This document shows, in pieces, positions 8,460 to 17,184 of a DNA stretch of 40,794 nt. The notes below the pieces were generated by a model, which was not told the origin of the DNA, searched no databases, and was given only the letters and a program-made list of their open reading frames with translations. The DNA is from Clostridiales bacterium (GTDB taxonomy: Bacteria > Bacillota > Clostridia > Saccharofermentanales > Saccharofermentanaceae), in NCBI GenBank assembly GCA_017509205.1, contig JAFWQF010000024.1, positions 1 through 40,794 of the forward strand. Direction: 5' to 3'. Position numbers and translations under genes: made by a program. Position 1 is the first letter of the stretch, and each line of letters starts with the position of its first letter.

Positions 8460-9002
8460 ATGAAGATCACAACACAGGGCAACGGAATCAAGATCGGACC
8501 CAGGCTCGAGGACAAGATCGCCTCAAAGATGTCCAAGTTCGACAAGTATTTCGGTGACGAGGGAACCCTTAATGTACGCATCAGACCTGAGGGCGCAAAG
8601 ATGGTAATCGAGATCACCATGAAGCTTGACGGAAAGATCTACAGAGCCGAGGCACGCGATGAAGACATTCTGACTGGTGTAGACAAGACAGTAGACAAGC
8701 TCGAATCCCAGATCAGAAGGCAGAAGACGAAGTTCCTTAAGAAGAAGAAGGATTATCCCGGAATCGTCAGCTACCTCGAAGATGACGGCGGCGCTGACTT
8801 CGATTTCGAAGATGAGCAGGACGAGAAGATCACAAAGCGCAAGCAGTTTGCTCTCCGTCCCATGACGACCGAAGATGCGATCCTTCAGCTTGAAATGCTC
8901 GGACACGACTTCTATGTCTATCTCGACAGTGACACCAACTCGGTTTGCATCATTTACAAGAGAAACGACGGCGGCTACGGATTGCTCGAGCCGGAGTACT
9001 GA
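8460..9002 (+). CDS. hpf: Long-form ribosome hibernation promoting factor
   Basis: A 180-residue HPF/RaiA protein. Residues 1-~100 are the ribosome-binding domain (KITTQGNGIKIGPRLED, KMSKFDKYF, basic RRQKTKFLKKKKD). An acidic linker (DDGGADFDFEDEQDEK) joins the C-terminal dimerisation domain at ~122-180 (KRKQFALRPMTTEDAILQLE, MLGHDFYVYLDSD). Long HPF makes inactive 100S ribosome dimers in stationary phase in Bacillota. Start ATG 8460 follows GGAAGGGAG (8444-8452); a longer frame would begin upstream of the promoter's own start point and is rejected. It stands alone, with its own promoter and a strong terminator. Confidence 0.95.
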   Translation: MKITTQGNGIKIGPRLEDKIASKMSKFDKYFGDEGTLNVRIRPEGAKMVIEITMKLDGKIYRAEARDEDILTGVDKTVDKLESQIRRQKTKFLKKKKDYPGIVSYLEDDGGADFDFEDEQDEKITKRKQFALRPMTTEDAILQLEMLGHDFYVYLDSDTNSVCIIYKRNDGGYGLLEPEY

Positions 9003-9021
9003 TATATTGAACTTAAACTTT

Positions 9022-9047
9022 GGGGCTGCTCCGGCAGCCCCTTTTTT
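9022..9047 (+). terminator. Strong intrinsic terminator after hpf
   Basis: GGGGCTGC (9022-9029), loop TCCG, GCAGCCCC (9034-9041), then TTTTTT. This is a perfect 8-bp GC-rich stem. Confidence 0.95.
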
Positions 9048-9091
9048 ATTGCCCGAAAACGCTCTGCTCTATGTCTCCCTTACTTATTATT

Positions 9092-9100
9092 TGTTATAAT
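9092..9100 (+). promoter_or_regulatory. Extended -10 promoter for the feoAB operon
   Basis: TGT followed by TATAAT (9095-9100), 27 bases before the feoAB start. It is a TGn-extended -10 with a weak -35. I do not see a clear iron-box palindrome around it. Confidence 0.6.
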
Positions 9101-9127
9101 GCGTATGATTATTTAAAGAGGGCAGTT

Positions 9128-11494
9128 ATGACACTTAAAGATTTGACACCCGGCATGTCGGCCGTTATTGAAAAAGTCGGAGGGGAAGGCGCTTTAAGGC
9201 AGCATTTCCTTGATATGGGCGTTATCCCGGGTGAAGAGATAACTCTCATCAAATTCGCTCCGATGGGTGACCCGATGGAACTCATGATCCACGGGTACGA
9301 GCTGACATTAAGGCTCGCGGATGCCGAGCAGATCGACATTTCCAATGTACATAAGAAAGAGCCGAAAGCGCCCGTACCTCAGGAAAAGAAAGAAACAAAA
9401 CCCAAGGAACATCAGCACCCGAGGATCGGTGAGGTCTACACGGGACACGATTACGATGAAGAGCATTCCGCGGGACCCGTAAATACCGGAAAACTTGTTT
9501 TCGCATTGGTCGGAAACCAGAACTGCGGAAAGACGACTCTGTTTAATCAGCTGACCGGTGCAAACCAGCACGTAGGAAACTTCCCGGGCGTTACGGTTGA
9601 CAGAAAGAGCGGTGCGATCAGGAATCACGCAAACACCGAAGTCGTTGATCTTCCGGGCATATATTCTCTGTCTCCATATACAAGCGAGGAGATCGTTTCA
9701 AGACAGTTTATTCTTGAGGAGAAACCTACAGCGATAATCAACATAATCGATGCGACGAACATCGAGCGCAACCTTTATCTGACGCTGCAGCTCATGGGAC
9801 TTGGCATCCCGATGGTGCTTGCCGTCAACATGATGGACGAGCTCCGAGGCAACGGCGGTTCTGTCAGGATCAACGAAATGGAGGAACTCCTCCAGATCCC
9901 AGTCGTTCCTATTTCTGCTGCGAAGAATGAAGGTATCGATGAACTTGTTCACCACGCGATCCACGTCGCTGCTTACAACGAGAAGCCCGGAAGGGTGGAT
10001 TTCTGCGACAGCACAGCGAGCGGAGGCGCGGTACACAGGGCAATACACGGCGTAATGCACCTTATCGAGGATCACTGCGAGAGAGCGGACATTCCCGTCA
10101 GATTCGCGGCGAGCAAACTCATCGAAGGCGACCCGCTCGTTGAAAAGGCTCTGGCTCTTGATGAAAACGAACTTGATATGCTGGGTCACATCGTTGACCA
10201 GATGGAGAAGGAGAGAGGCCTTGACCGTGCAGCGGCCATCGCTGACATGCGTTTCGGCTTCATCAGCAAGTTCTGCGCCGAGACCGTGGTAAAGCCTCAC
10301 GAGAGCCGCGAACATGAGCGCTCAAGAAAGATAGACAAAGTCCTTACGGGCAAGTTCACGGCGATCCCTCTGTTCATAATCATCATGGGTTCCGTGTTCC
10401 TTCTGACGTTTAATGTCATAGGTTCATTCCTGCAGGATCTTTTGGAAAGCGGTATCGGATATGTTACGGATAAGCTTGACGGCATGCTTACCGCCGCAAA
10501 TGTTTCGGAGGCTGTTCATTCGCTCGTCATAGATGGTATCTTTAACGGCGTGGGAACGGTCGTTTCATTCGTTCCGATCATCGTAGTCATGTTTTTCTTC
10601 CTGTCGATACTTGAAGACAGCGGTTACATGGCGCGCGTCGCATTCGTAATGGATAAGCTTCTGCGTAAGATCGGTCTGTCCGGACGAAGCATCGTTCCGC
10701 TCCTTATCGGATTCGGATGCTCCGTTCCCGCAGCAATGTCAACGAGGACGCTTCCTTCAACGAGAGACCGCCGCATGACAACACTTCTGATCCCGTTCAT
10801 GAGCTGCTCCGCGAAGACGCCGATCTACGCTTTCATCTGCGCGGCATTCTTCCCGAAGTACGCAGGTCTCGTAATGACGGGACTTTATTTCCTCGGAATA
10901 CTCATAGCGATCCTTGTGGCTTTCATCTCAAAGAATACGGTCTTTAAGGGCGAAGCGGTTCCTTTCGTAATGGAACTTCCCAATTACAGAATGCCCGGCA
11001 TCAAGAACGTCGCAAGACTCATGTGGGACAAGGCGAAAGACTTCCTGTCGAGAGCATTCACCGTCATCTTCATCGGAACGATAATCGTATGGTTCCTCAA
11101 GACTTTTGATTTCAGATTCAACATGGTAACGGATTCAGGCGAGAGCATCCTTTCATGCATCGCGGGTGCGGTAGCTCCCGTTTTCGCGCCTGTGGGACTC
11201 GGTGACTGGAGGATCGTTACTTCCCTCATCGCAGGATTCCTTGCGAAGGAAAGCATTGTATCGATGCTATCGGTCCTGTACGGAAGCATCGAAAACCTGA
11301 CTGCATCACTCAGCATGGTCGATGCGTTTGCACTTTTGGTTTTCTGTCTGCTCTACACACCGTGCGTCGCCGCGGTTGCCGCAGTCAAGCGTGAACGCGG
11401 ATGGAAATTCGCTCTGGCGACAGTTGTGTTCCAGTGTCTTGTGGCGTGGGTTGCTGCGTTCCTTGTGCACCTGATAGGCATGCTGTTTATCTGA
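9128..11494 (+). CDS. feoB: Ferrous iron transporter, FeoA-FeoB fusion
   Basis: A 788-residue protein that imports Fe2+ across the membrane. Residues 1-~73 are a FeoA (SH3-like) domain (LTPGMSAVIEKVGGEG, FLDMGVIPG). A hydrophilic Pro/Lys/His linker (~75-115) follows. The FeoB G domain begins near 125: G1 GNQNCGKTT at 129-137, G2 GNFPGVT, G3 DLPGIYSL, G4 NMMDE. The remainder holds the two Gate membrane cores, with GFGCSVPA and ARVAFVMDK. In most bacteria FeoA is a separate polypeptide; fusion occurs in some Bacillota and Bacteroidota. Start ATG 9128 is chosen because a longer in-frame reading from 9020 would run through the hpf terminator and the promoter. The next gene begins 17 bases after the stop. 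Confidence 0.95.
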   Translation: MTLKDLTPGMSAVIEKVGGEGALRQHFLDMGVIPGEEITLIKFAPMGDPMELMIHGYELTLRLADAEQIDISNVHKKEPKAPVPQEKKETKPKEHQHPRIGEVYTGHDYDEEHSAGPVNTGKLVFALVGNQNCGKTTLFNQLTGANQHVGNFPGVTVDRKSGAIRNHANTEVVDLPGIYSLSPYTSEEIVSRQFILEEKPTAIINIIDATNIERNLYLTLQLMGLGIPMVLAVNMMDELRGNGGSVRINEMEELLQIPVVPISAAKNEGIDELVHHAIHVAAYNEKPGRVDFCDSTASGGAVHRAIHGVMHLIEDHCERADIPVRFAASKLIEGDPLVEKALALDENELDMLGHIVDQMEKERGLDRAAAIADMRFGFISKFCAETVVKPHESREHERSRKIDKVLTGKFTAIPLFIIIMGSVFLLTFNVIGSFLQDLLESGIGYVTDKLDGMLTAANVSEAVHSLVIDGIFNGVGTVVSFVPIIVVMFFFLSILEDSGYMARVAFVMDKLLRKIGLSGRSIVPLLIGFGCSVPAAMSTRTLPSTRDRRMTTLLIPFMSCSAKTPIYAFICAAFFPKYAGLVMTGLYFLGILIAILVAFISKNTVFKGEAVPFVMELPNYRMPGIKNVARLMWDKAKDFLSRAFTVIFIGTIIVWFLKTFDFRFNMVTDSGESILSCIAGAVAPVFAPVGLGDWRIVTSLIAGFLAKESIVSMLSVLYGSIENLTASLSMVDAFALLVFCLLYTPCVAAVAAVKRERGWKFALATVVFQCLVAWVAAFLVHLIGMLFI

Positions 11495-11511
11495 GTATTT
11501 GAGGATCACGG

Positions 11512-13455
11512 ATGACGAAGACGGATAAGAAAACCGAAGAAATGGAGTTTACGGGATTTTTGGCAAAGATCCCGAATCTCGCGCGCTATGCGATCATCGG
11601 AAAGAATAAGACCGCGCATTTCTTCGTGGGCTTCGGTCAGTTCCTGAAGGAAGTTTTAAGCCTGTTCAAGCGCGACTACATCGAAGGCACTCTCTTTATC
11701 CTGTTCTGCACGCTTTTTACGGCTGTTTTCACATCTGTCCTGAAAGAACTTCTGATATGGACCATGATGAAGGTGAGCGGCGTTACGTACATTGCGCCCA
11801 ACAATCTCAGTCATGTTCTTTTTAATCCGGTATCGATCGTCCTGATGATCATATTCGCGGTCATTGTAACGCTTCTTTCACTGTTCGAGATCGCAGGACT
11901 CCTTCATACGTTTTCCGTCGGAAGAACGGGCAGGGAGACCAACCTCACATGCATGTTCAGAGCAGGCTTCAGGGCCTGCGTAAAAGCGCTCCATCCGAGG
12001 AACTGGCTGCTCATCTTTTTCATTCTGATACTGTTCCCGCTGACCAAACTTCTGCCGCTTTCAAGTTCGACTTTCAAGCTTATCGTTCCGGGATTTATCA
12101 GCCAGACGATCGATTACACGAGCGGTCTCAATCTTTTGTATAACATCATCTATTTTGCACTCATCGTTTTCCTGACGGTTTATGTTTTTTCGATCAACAG
12201 TTTCGTGCTTCAGAAGGAATCACTTTTCAGAAGCTGCAGGAGTGCGAGAAAGCTTGAAAAAGGACACTTCTTCGAGACACTGTTTTCGATGCTCCTTCTG
12301 ACGTTGATCTTAAACTTCGCGATCAATTCCGTATCTTCGATCGTCGTAATGAATTTCAAGGAATTCATGTCCTGGCTCAAGGGCAACACGAGCATCATCG
12401 ACAAGACGGAGACGGTGGGAACAAACACATACGTTTTAAGGCAGATCTTAAAGAGCCTTATCTCGCCGGCGATCAACAACGCAGCGCTGACAGTGCTTTT
12501 CTACCGTTACGTCAACGAAAAGAGCGAGCTCTACACATTGTCCGCCGACTTCATCAAGGTCAAGGAGTATTCGTTCAGACGCTCGGCTTTAACTGTCGCA
12601 GCCGTTATCACGGTTTCACTGGCCGTGCTCGGAATATTCACCTACAGATACTCCTATCTGTTTGAAGAGGTGCAGAGACCGCTCGTTTGCGCGCACAGGG
12701 GAGATAACGTCAACGCACCCGAGAACACGATGCCTGCATTTGAACTTGCCGCGAGCGAGAACCTCAAATGGATAGAGCTTGACGTTCACCAGACATCAGA
12801 CGGCGTGATCATATGCAATCACGATTCAACGCTCAAGAGAGTCACCGGTGTTAATTACGCGATCCATGACCATACGTTTGCAGAACTCTCAAGCTGCTCA
12901 TTCGGCAAATGGATGCCGGGCGATTACGAGCATGTTGTGGTTCCAAAGCTTGAAGAAGTACTGAGATTCGCCAACGAAAACGACATGAATGTTCAAGTCG
13001 AACTCAAAGGACATCCTTTAGATAAGAACTTCGAAGAGAACGTTCTGAAGGTGATAAACGATACCGGAATGCATGACAACGTCATGATCATTGCGCAGGA
13101 CTACAGAAGGCTTCAGCGCGTCATGGAACTCGATCCCACGATCACGAAAGCATACTGCATGGCAGTCGCGGTGGGTAACCTCAATGACATGCCTTATACT
13201 GACAACATCACGATCGAAGAAACATATGTTACTCCCGATCTGGTACGCAACATGCACGAAAAGGGCGTTAAGGTTTTCTGCTGGACGGTTGATAAGGACG
13301 ATACGGTCCAGTATCTCGTTAGCTGCGGAGTAGACGTCATCGGAACTGACAACCCGATGCTGATAACCGCGGCACTTGATAAAGCTGATTATTCAGGCGG
13401 CATTTCACGTGCTTTCCATATCGTCATGCACATGATCGCGAAGATGGACAAATAA
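11512..13455 (+). CDS. Glycerophosphodiester phosphodiesterase with N-terminal membrane domain
   Basis: A 647-residue enzyme expected to release glycerol-3-phosphate from glycerophosphodiesters or lipid-linked polyglycerol phosphate. Residues ~40-385 hold about eight TM helices of the GDPD-associated membrane domain. The catalytic TIM barrel starts near residue 390: His395 in CAHRGDNVNAPENT, the metal-binding IELDVHQTSDG, and a second His in ICNHDST. The end has TVDKDDTVQYLVSCGVDVIGTDNP, typical of the family. The TM topology would put the barrel outside the cell, which suits a lipid or teichoic-acid substrate. GAGGAT at 11499-11504 serves as ribosome binding site. It is downstream of feoAB and 5 bases upstream of the sigma factor gene, so it probably shares their transcript. 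Confidence 0.9.
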   Translation: MTKTDKKTEEMEFTGFLAKIPNLARYAIIGKNKTAHFFVGFGQFLKEVLSLFKRDYIEGTLFILFCTLFTAVFTSVLKELLIWTMMKVSGVTYIAPNNLSHVLFNPVSIVLMIIFAVIVTLLSLFEIAGLLHTFSVGRTGRETNLTCMFRAGFRACVKALHPRNWLLIFFILILFPLTKLLPLSSSTFKLIVPGFISQTIDYTSGLNLLYNIIYFALIVFLTVYVFSINSFVLQKESLFRSCRSARKLEKGHFFETLFSMLLLTLILNFAINSVSSIVVMNFKEFMSWLKGNTSIIDKTETVGTNTYVLRQILKSLISPAINNAALTVLFYRYVNEKSELYTLSADFIKVKEYSFRRSALTVAAVITVSLAVLGIFTYRYSYLFEEVQRPLVCAHRGDNVNAPENTMPAFELAASENLKWIELDVHQTSDGVIICNHDSTLKRVTGVNYAIHDHTFAELSSCSFGKWMPGDYEHVVVPKLEEVLRFANENDMNVQVELKGHPLDKNFEENVLKVINDTGMHDNVMIIAQDYRRLQRVMELDPTITKAYCMAVAVGNLNDMPYTDNITIEETYVTPDLVRNMHEKGVKVFCWTVDKDDTVQYLVSCGVDVIGTDNPMLITAALDKADYSGGISRAFHIVMHMIAKMDK

Positions 13456-13460
13456 GTGTT

Positions 13461-14021
13461 ATGACTGACAAAGACGAAGAAGTTTATCTGCGATACATCG
13501 AAAAAGACGATGACAAAGATCTTGAGACGCTCCTGACCAGGCACAGGAACGGACTCTTCCTTTTTCTCATGGGATTCGTTAAGAATGAGGAGGACGCCGA
13601 GGATCTTCTGATGGATACCTTCGCCAAGCTGGCAGTGGATAAACCTCACTTTGATCCTGACCGTACGGGAAGCTTTAAGAGCTGGCTTTATGCCATAGGC
13701 AGGAATAATGCTCTGATGCATTTGCGTAAACACAAATATCAGGCAGTACCTCTGGATGAGGAGATAGTCTCGGAAGAAGAAACGCCGGAATCCGAGATAC
13801 TGAAAAACGACAGGAACAAACGGCTCTATCAGGCCTTGAGAACACTGAAGCCCGAATACCGGCAAGCGCTTACGCTGTTGTATTTTGACGGGCTGTCGCA
13901 CGATGAGATCGCAGTCTCGATGGGAATGAGAAAGAAACAGATATATCACCTTGTTGACAGAGGCAAGGATTCACTTAAAAAAGTTTTGGAAAGGATGGGG
14001 ATATCCGATGCGCAGTATTGA
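13461..14021 (+). CDS. ECF-like sigma-70 family RNA polymerase sigma factor
   Basis: A 186-residue protein with only sigma regions 2 and 4. Region 2 is at ~20-95 (NEEDAEDLLMDTFAKL, then SFKSWLYAIGRNNALMHLRK). An acidic linker (EEIVSEEETPESE) follows. Region 4 is at ~125-180 (LKPEYRQALTLLYFDGLS, HDEIAVSMGMRKKQIYHLV), the -35-binding helix-turn-helix. It directs RNA polymerase to a small regulon. Its gene is 5 bases after the glycerophosphodiesterase and overlaps the next by 14 bases, so it is transcribed from a promoter further upstream. The ribosome binding site is weak. The following genes (two-TM protein, polytopic protein, PrsW protease) look like its membrane control apparatus. Confidence 0.92.
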   Translation: MTDKDEEVYLRYIEKDDDKDLETLLTRHRNGLFLFLMGFVKNEEDAEDLLMDTFAKLAVDKPHFDPDRTGSFKSWLYAIGRNNALMHLRKHKYQAVPLDEEIVSEEETPESEILKNDRNKRLYQALRTLKPEYRQALTLLYFDGLSHDEIAVSMGMRKKQIYHLVDRGKDSLKKVLERMGISDAQY

Positions 14022-14331
14022 TGAACAGATGAATGAGATCCGCCGCCGTAAGGATATATATTCCGAGGCAAAGAATCTCCGCAGGAAAATGATCACTGAA
14101 ATCATTGTAAGCATTGTATGCCTCGGCCTTGTGATCTCCACGGCGCTTATCCTGCCGAAACTGGAATTCGCCCGTGATAATGCGCCGATACTTCAGTACG
14201 GAAGCATGATACAGTCTCTGCCTGTCATCGGATACATACTTATCGCGATGCTTGCTTTTGCGATGGGAGTTGCAGCGACCATGGCCTGCATCCATTGGAA
14301 AGAACATAAGAAGAAGGAGAATGAGATTTGA
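14008..14331 (+). CDS. Small two-TM protein, candidate anti-sigma factor
   Basis: 107 residues from ATG 14008, with GGGGA at 13997-14001 as ribosome binding site, overlapping the sigma gene by 14 bases. The N-terminal ~28 residues are charged (SIDEQMNEIRRRKDIY). TM1 spans ~30-50 and TM2 ~72-95, with a ~22-residue loop (PKLEFARDNAPILQYGSMI) and a basic C-tail. Charge distribution puts both ends in the cytoplasm. There is no HxxxCxxC zinc anti-sigma motif. Position after a sigma gene and before prsW, and a paralogue at 17185 with the same N-terminal peptide, suggest it is the anti-sigma factor or a PrsW substrate. This is inference. An upstream in-frame Met exists but would extend deep into the sigma gene. 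Confidence 0.7.
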   Translation: MRSIDEQMNEIRRRKDIYSEAKNLRRKMITEIIVSIVCLGLVISTALILPKLEFARDNAPILQYGSMIQSLPVIGYILIAMLAFAMGVAATMACIHWKEHKKKENEI

Positions 14332-15119
14332 ATCTGGAACTGTATTCCAGCATGTTCACACTTATACAGACGGCAGTTCTCGCCGTCCTTCTCTTTTTAA
14401 CTATACGTTTGCTCTTAAAGAACACAGGTTCATTAACTGCCGTTTTCCTTTCGTTCTCTTATTCATTGTGGTTTTTGTCAGTCGTATACTGGCTGGTTTA
14501 CGATATCCTGAGGCCCGGAATCAGGATGCCGTTTGCCGCCAATGAATTCGGAGAAGCGGCAATGCTTCTGATGCTGGCCGCAGCACTTAATTCCGCAGTT
14601 CCTCACGGGAGCCGTGCCGCAACAAAGCAGGTGATCGGGGCGTCGGTCTTTGCAGTCTTTAATGTTGTCCTTTGGATAGCGTGGTCGGGAGAATGGGTTC
14701 AGGACATCATTACCGGACTTGTCATTTTGTGGCTCATGTCTTCAGTGGCCTGTTCACTCAAAGTGGTTCATGCGCTCTCGAAAACGGAATGGATCCTTCT
14801 CGCGGTCTACAGTGCGGTCCTTATTGCATCCCAGGGGCTCACATTCTTATTCGAGGATCCCGTCAAAACCCGTATCGACATTGGATGTTATGTTCTGATA
14901 TCTGCCGGTATCCTGTACTGGCTTGTAAAACTGTTCATTTCATATAAACGGAAAGATCCGGCAAAAAAACGGATGTCGCTTGCGGTGGCGAATATGGCGT
15001 GGATCACAGCAGCGCTTTTTATGAGTGCAGGTGTGTTCTACATCGTATATTTCAACATAGAGACTCTTATCGGTGTCTTTGTGTTTCTTTCTGCAAGATC
15101 GGTGGTGAATGAGTCATGA
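14328..15119 (+). CDS. Polytopic membrane protein of unknown function
   Basis: 263 residues beginning with TTG 14328, supported by AAGGAG at 14314-14319 and by overlap with the preceding stop (TTGA). Roughly seven or eight hydrophobic segments cover most of its length. The only polar stretches are short, such as RPGIRMPFAANEFGEA near 65 and YKRKDPAKKRM near 210. No enzyme motif, nucleotide site or transport signature is visible, and I do not recognise a family. It sits between the candidate anti-sigma gene and prsW and overlaps prsW by 4 bases (ATGA), so it is probably made in fixed ratio with them. A role as the signal sensor of the module is possible but unproven. Confidence 0.75.
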   Translation: MNLELYSSMFTLIQTAVLAVLLFLTIRLLLKNTGSLTAVFLSFSYSLWFLSVVYWLVYDILRPGIRMPFAANEFGEAAMLLMLAAALNSAVPHGSRAATKQVIGASVFAVFNVVLWIAWSGEWVQDIITGLVILWLMSSVACSLKVVHALSKTEWILLAVYSAVLIASQGLTFLFEDPVKTRIDIGCYVLISAGILYWLVKLFISYKRKDPAKKRMSLAVANMAWITAALFMSAGVFYIVYFNIETLIGVFVFLSARSVVNES

Positions 15120-15742
15120 TCTATTCCGAAAACATCTTTGTATGCATGATCGTTCCTGTGTTCGTAACCCTTATCTTTGTTAAGGGGAATGCCAGACGCC
15201 TTGAACTGAACTTTATCATCGGAATGACAGCCTGTCTTTTAGGTGCTTATATCAGCGGCTTCTTTAATGCCGTTACCGGTATGGGCGTTGAGGATACAGC
15301 CATCTTTATCTCACCTGTCGTTGAAGAGGGCATGAAGTTCCTGCCGCTCTTATTCTATTTCCATATGTTTGAACCTGATGATGACAACATCTTCCTTGCC
15401 TCTGTCGGAATCGGTGCAGGTTTTGCAACCTATGAGAACGTCTGCTACATGGTGTCTTCCGGTGCTGAAAGTCTCAGCTATCTGCTTATTAGGGGACTTG
15501 CAGTCGGCGTCATGCATATAGTAAGCGTTTATGCGTCGGTGTTCGGACTTGTAATTGCCCGCAAACTCAAAGCAATGAGGATCTCAAGCATGATAGGTGC
15601 TCTGTCTTTGAGCATGCTTTTCCACGGTACTTATAATCTTTTGGTTTCTCAACCTGGAATTACTTCTTATATCGGTTTCGCAGTACCGCTTCTTACTGCG
15701 TTCGCGATGCTCTTTGCGATGAAGAGCCTTAAAAAGGCCTGA
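15116..15742 (+). CDS. prsW: PrsW family glutamic intramembrane protease
   Basis: A 208-residue membrane protein of the PrsW/CAAX-protease-like superfamily. All signature residues are present: EExxK as Glu70, Glu71 and Lys74 (SPVVEEGMKFLP), FAxxEN at 103-108 (FATYEN), His134 (VGVMHIV) and HGxxN at 170-174 (HGTYN). B. subtilis PrsW makes the first cut in the anti-sigma factor RsiW and so activates SigW. Here the gene closes a chain that starts with a sigma factor, which is direct contextual support for the same role. It overlaps the preceding gene by ATGA. An inverted repeat covers its stop codon. The exact substrate is inferred. Confidence 0.88.
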   Translation: MIYSENIFVCMIVPVFVTLIFVKGNARRLELNFIIGMTACLLGAYISGFFNAVTGMGVEDTAIFISPVVEEGMKFLPLLFYFHMFEPDDDNIFLASVGIGAGFATYENVCYMVSSGAESLSYLLIRGLAVGVMHIVSVYASVFGLVIARKLKAMRISSMIGALSLSMLFHGTYNLLVSQPGITSYIGFAVPLLTAFAMLFAMKSLKKA

Positions 15743-15753
15743 TCCTTAAGGCT
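15725..15753 (+). terminator. Inverted repeat over the prsW stop, possible weak terminator
   Basis: AGCCTTAA (15725-15732) and TTAAGGCT (15746-15753) are perfectly complementary. A loose T-rich run (TTCTGTATCTTTTT) follows. The U tract is interrupted, so partial read-through to the exported protein gene is plausible. Confidence 0.45.
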
Positions 15754-15865
15754 TTCTGTATCTTTTTGAAAATTCCCGAAAAAAATTCGAAAACGGGTGG
15801 GTAAAATACAAACTCACTGCATTTTATATGGTGTAAGCAATTATTGAAATGCAGGAGGATTATCC

Positions 15866-17158
15866 ATGAAAATCAAACGCTTATTATCAATGCTTGTTGC
15901 AGGCGCAGTTATCGCAGGCACCATGCCTGTTTCCGTATTTGCGGGAAGACTGAATTATGAACCGGAAGAAACTGAAGTTCCCGGAATCGTTGAAACGGAA
16001 GAGAAGGAGACTTCAAAGCCCGAGGTTAAGGAAACAAAGCCTGAGGTAAAGGAGACCGAAAAGCCTGAGGAAACCGAAGCACCCAAGGAAACCGAAGCAG
16101 CCAAGGAGACAGAGGCTCCTGAGGAAACTGAAGCACCTAAGGAATCTGAAGCTCCCGCAGAAGCTGAAGAGACCAAGCCTGAAGTTCCTGAAGAAACTGA
16201 AAAAGAAGAAGCTGTTTCAGAGCCTGACACAGAGAAGGTTCCTGAACAGTCAGCTTCCGTAAAAGCAAAGAACAGTACGGAATTTGATGGTAAGTCGATC
16301 AAGATCTCCAACGGTATTCTGTCATGGAACGCGATTGACGGTGCAGTTAAATACCGCATTGCAATTGAAGGCGGTGAAAAATACGTAAACACCAACAGTT
16401 ACGATATTGGAGCATGGATCGATGAATTGATCAGAGACCGCCAGATTTTTAAAGAGGACAGTTACTATTTATTCATCGCTGCATACGATGCAGATGATGA
16501 CCGTATCACGTATACCGATGCCACCATCAAATACAAATCAAATGCAGAACCCGCAGGCCAGCTTGCTGAGATCACAAATCCTTCAATCTCATCAGACGGT
16601 ATCCTTACATGGGATCAGTATGGTGACGGATCTGACATCGAAGGTTATTACATCCGTATTTTCGGTAAAGAGACATATACGGATTGGGCTAATCCTTACG
16701 ATCTGAAGTATGATCTGAAGCAGGGTATTGAAAGTGCTGCCAGCAGCGGTTGGTTAACGGAACTTACTTCCTATAAGATCCAGATAGTTGCAAGAAAGTC
16801 CAGTACGAACGCTTTTGTAGCTGAAACATCTGTCTTTACGTATAACTACAAGAGTGCCAACACAATGACCGTCAAAGCCAAGAAGGCTGCTAAAGTCAGT
16901 GCAAGAAAGGCAAAGAAGAAGAATCAGTCCGTTAAGATCTCAAAGGTATTAACCGTTAAGAAACCCATAGGTAAGGTCACTTACGCTAAGGCATCAGGAA
17001 ATGCCAAGATCATTGTCAATAAAGCAACCGGTAAGATCACATTGAAAAAGAAGATCAAGAAGGGAACCTATAAGGTTCAGCTCCTGGTTACTGCTGCAGG
17101 TAATTCCACTCATATAAAAGTCACTAAGAAAGTTACCGTCAAGATCAAGGTTAAATAA
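15866..17158 (+). CDS. Exported Glu/Pro/Thr-rich surface protein with basic C-terminal domain
   Basis: 430 residues with a clear signal peptide (1-27, ending VSVFAG). Residues ~30-130 are a low-complexity Glu/Pro/Thr/Lys tract built from variants of KETEAPEETEAP, probably a wall-spanning or spacer region. Two similar beta-rich modules follow, each beginning with an NGILSW or DGILTW strand (~150-220 and ~235-325); they look fibronectin type III-like. The last ~95 residues are very basic (SVKISKVLTVKKPIGKVTY, then KKGTYKVQLLVTAAGNSTH). That tail type occurs in exported proteins of rumen and gut Clostridia. No LPxTG is visible; the basic tail may hold it to the wall by charge. AGGAGG at 15853-15858 is the ribosome binding site. 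It lies between prsW and the paralogue of the candidate anti-sigma factor. Confidence 0.85.
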   Translation: MKIKRLLSMLVAGAVIAGTMPVSVFAGRLNYEPEETEVPGIVETEEKETSKPEVKETKPEVKETEKPEETEAPKETEAAKETEAPEETEAPKESEAPAEAEETKPEVPEETEKEEAVSEPDTEKVPEQSASVKAKNSTEFDGKSIKISNGILSWNAIDGAVKYRIAIEGGEKYVNTNSYDIGAWIDELIRDRQIFKEDSYYLFIAAYDADDDRITYTDATIKYKSNAEPAGQLAEITNPSISSDGILTWDQYGDGSDIEGYYIRIFGKETYTDWANPYDLKYDLKQGIESAASSGWLTELTSYKIQIVARKSSTNAFVAETSVFTYNYKSANTMTVKAKKAAKVSARKAKKKNQSVKISKVLTVKKPIGKVTYAKASGNAKIIVNKATGKITLKKKIKKGTYKVQLLVTAAGNSTHIKVTKKVTVKIKVK

Positions 17159-17184
17159 CCGTTCATCCTCATGCGGGAGATTTG

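Noticed and set aside
9020..9127. Longer N terminus of feoAB
   Set aside because: It would begin inside the hpf terminator and cross the promoter; the frame upstream of 9128 has no ribosome binding site and is not FeoA-like.
15789..15830. ECF-type promoter before the exported protein gene
   Set aside because: GAAAAC resembles a -35 but no matching -10 at proper spacing is seen, so it is not listed as a feature.
16000..16230. Repeated GAAACTGAAGC-type units that could look like a CRISPR or tandem array
   Set aside because: They are in-frame coding repeats (Glu/Pro/Thr) of an exported protein, with variable unit length and no spacers.
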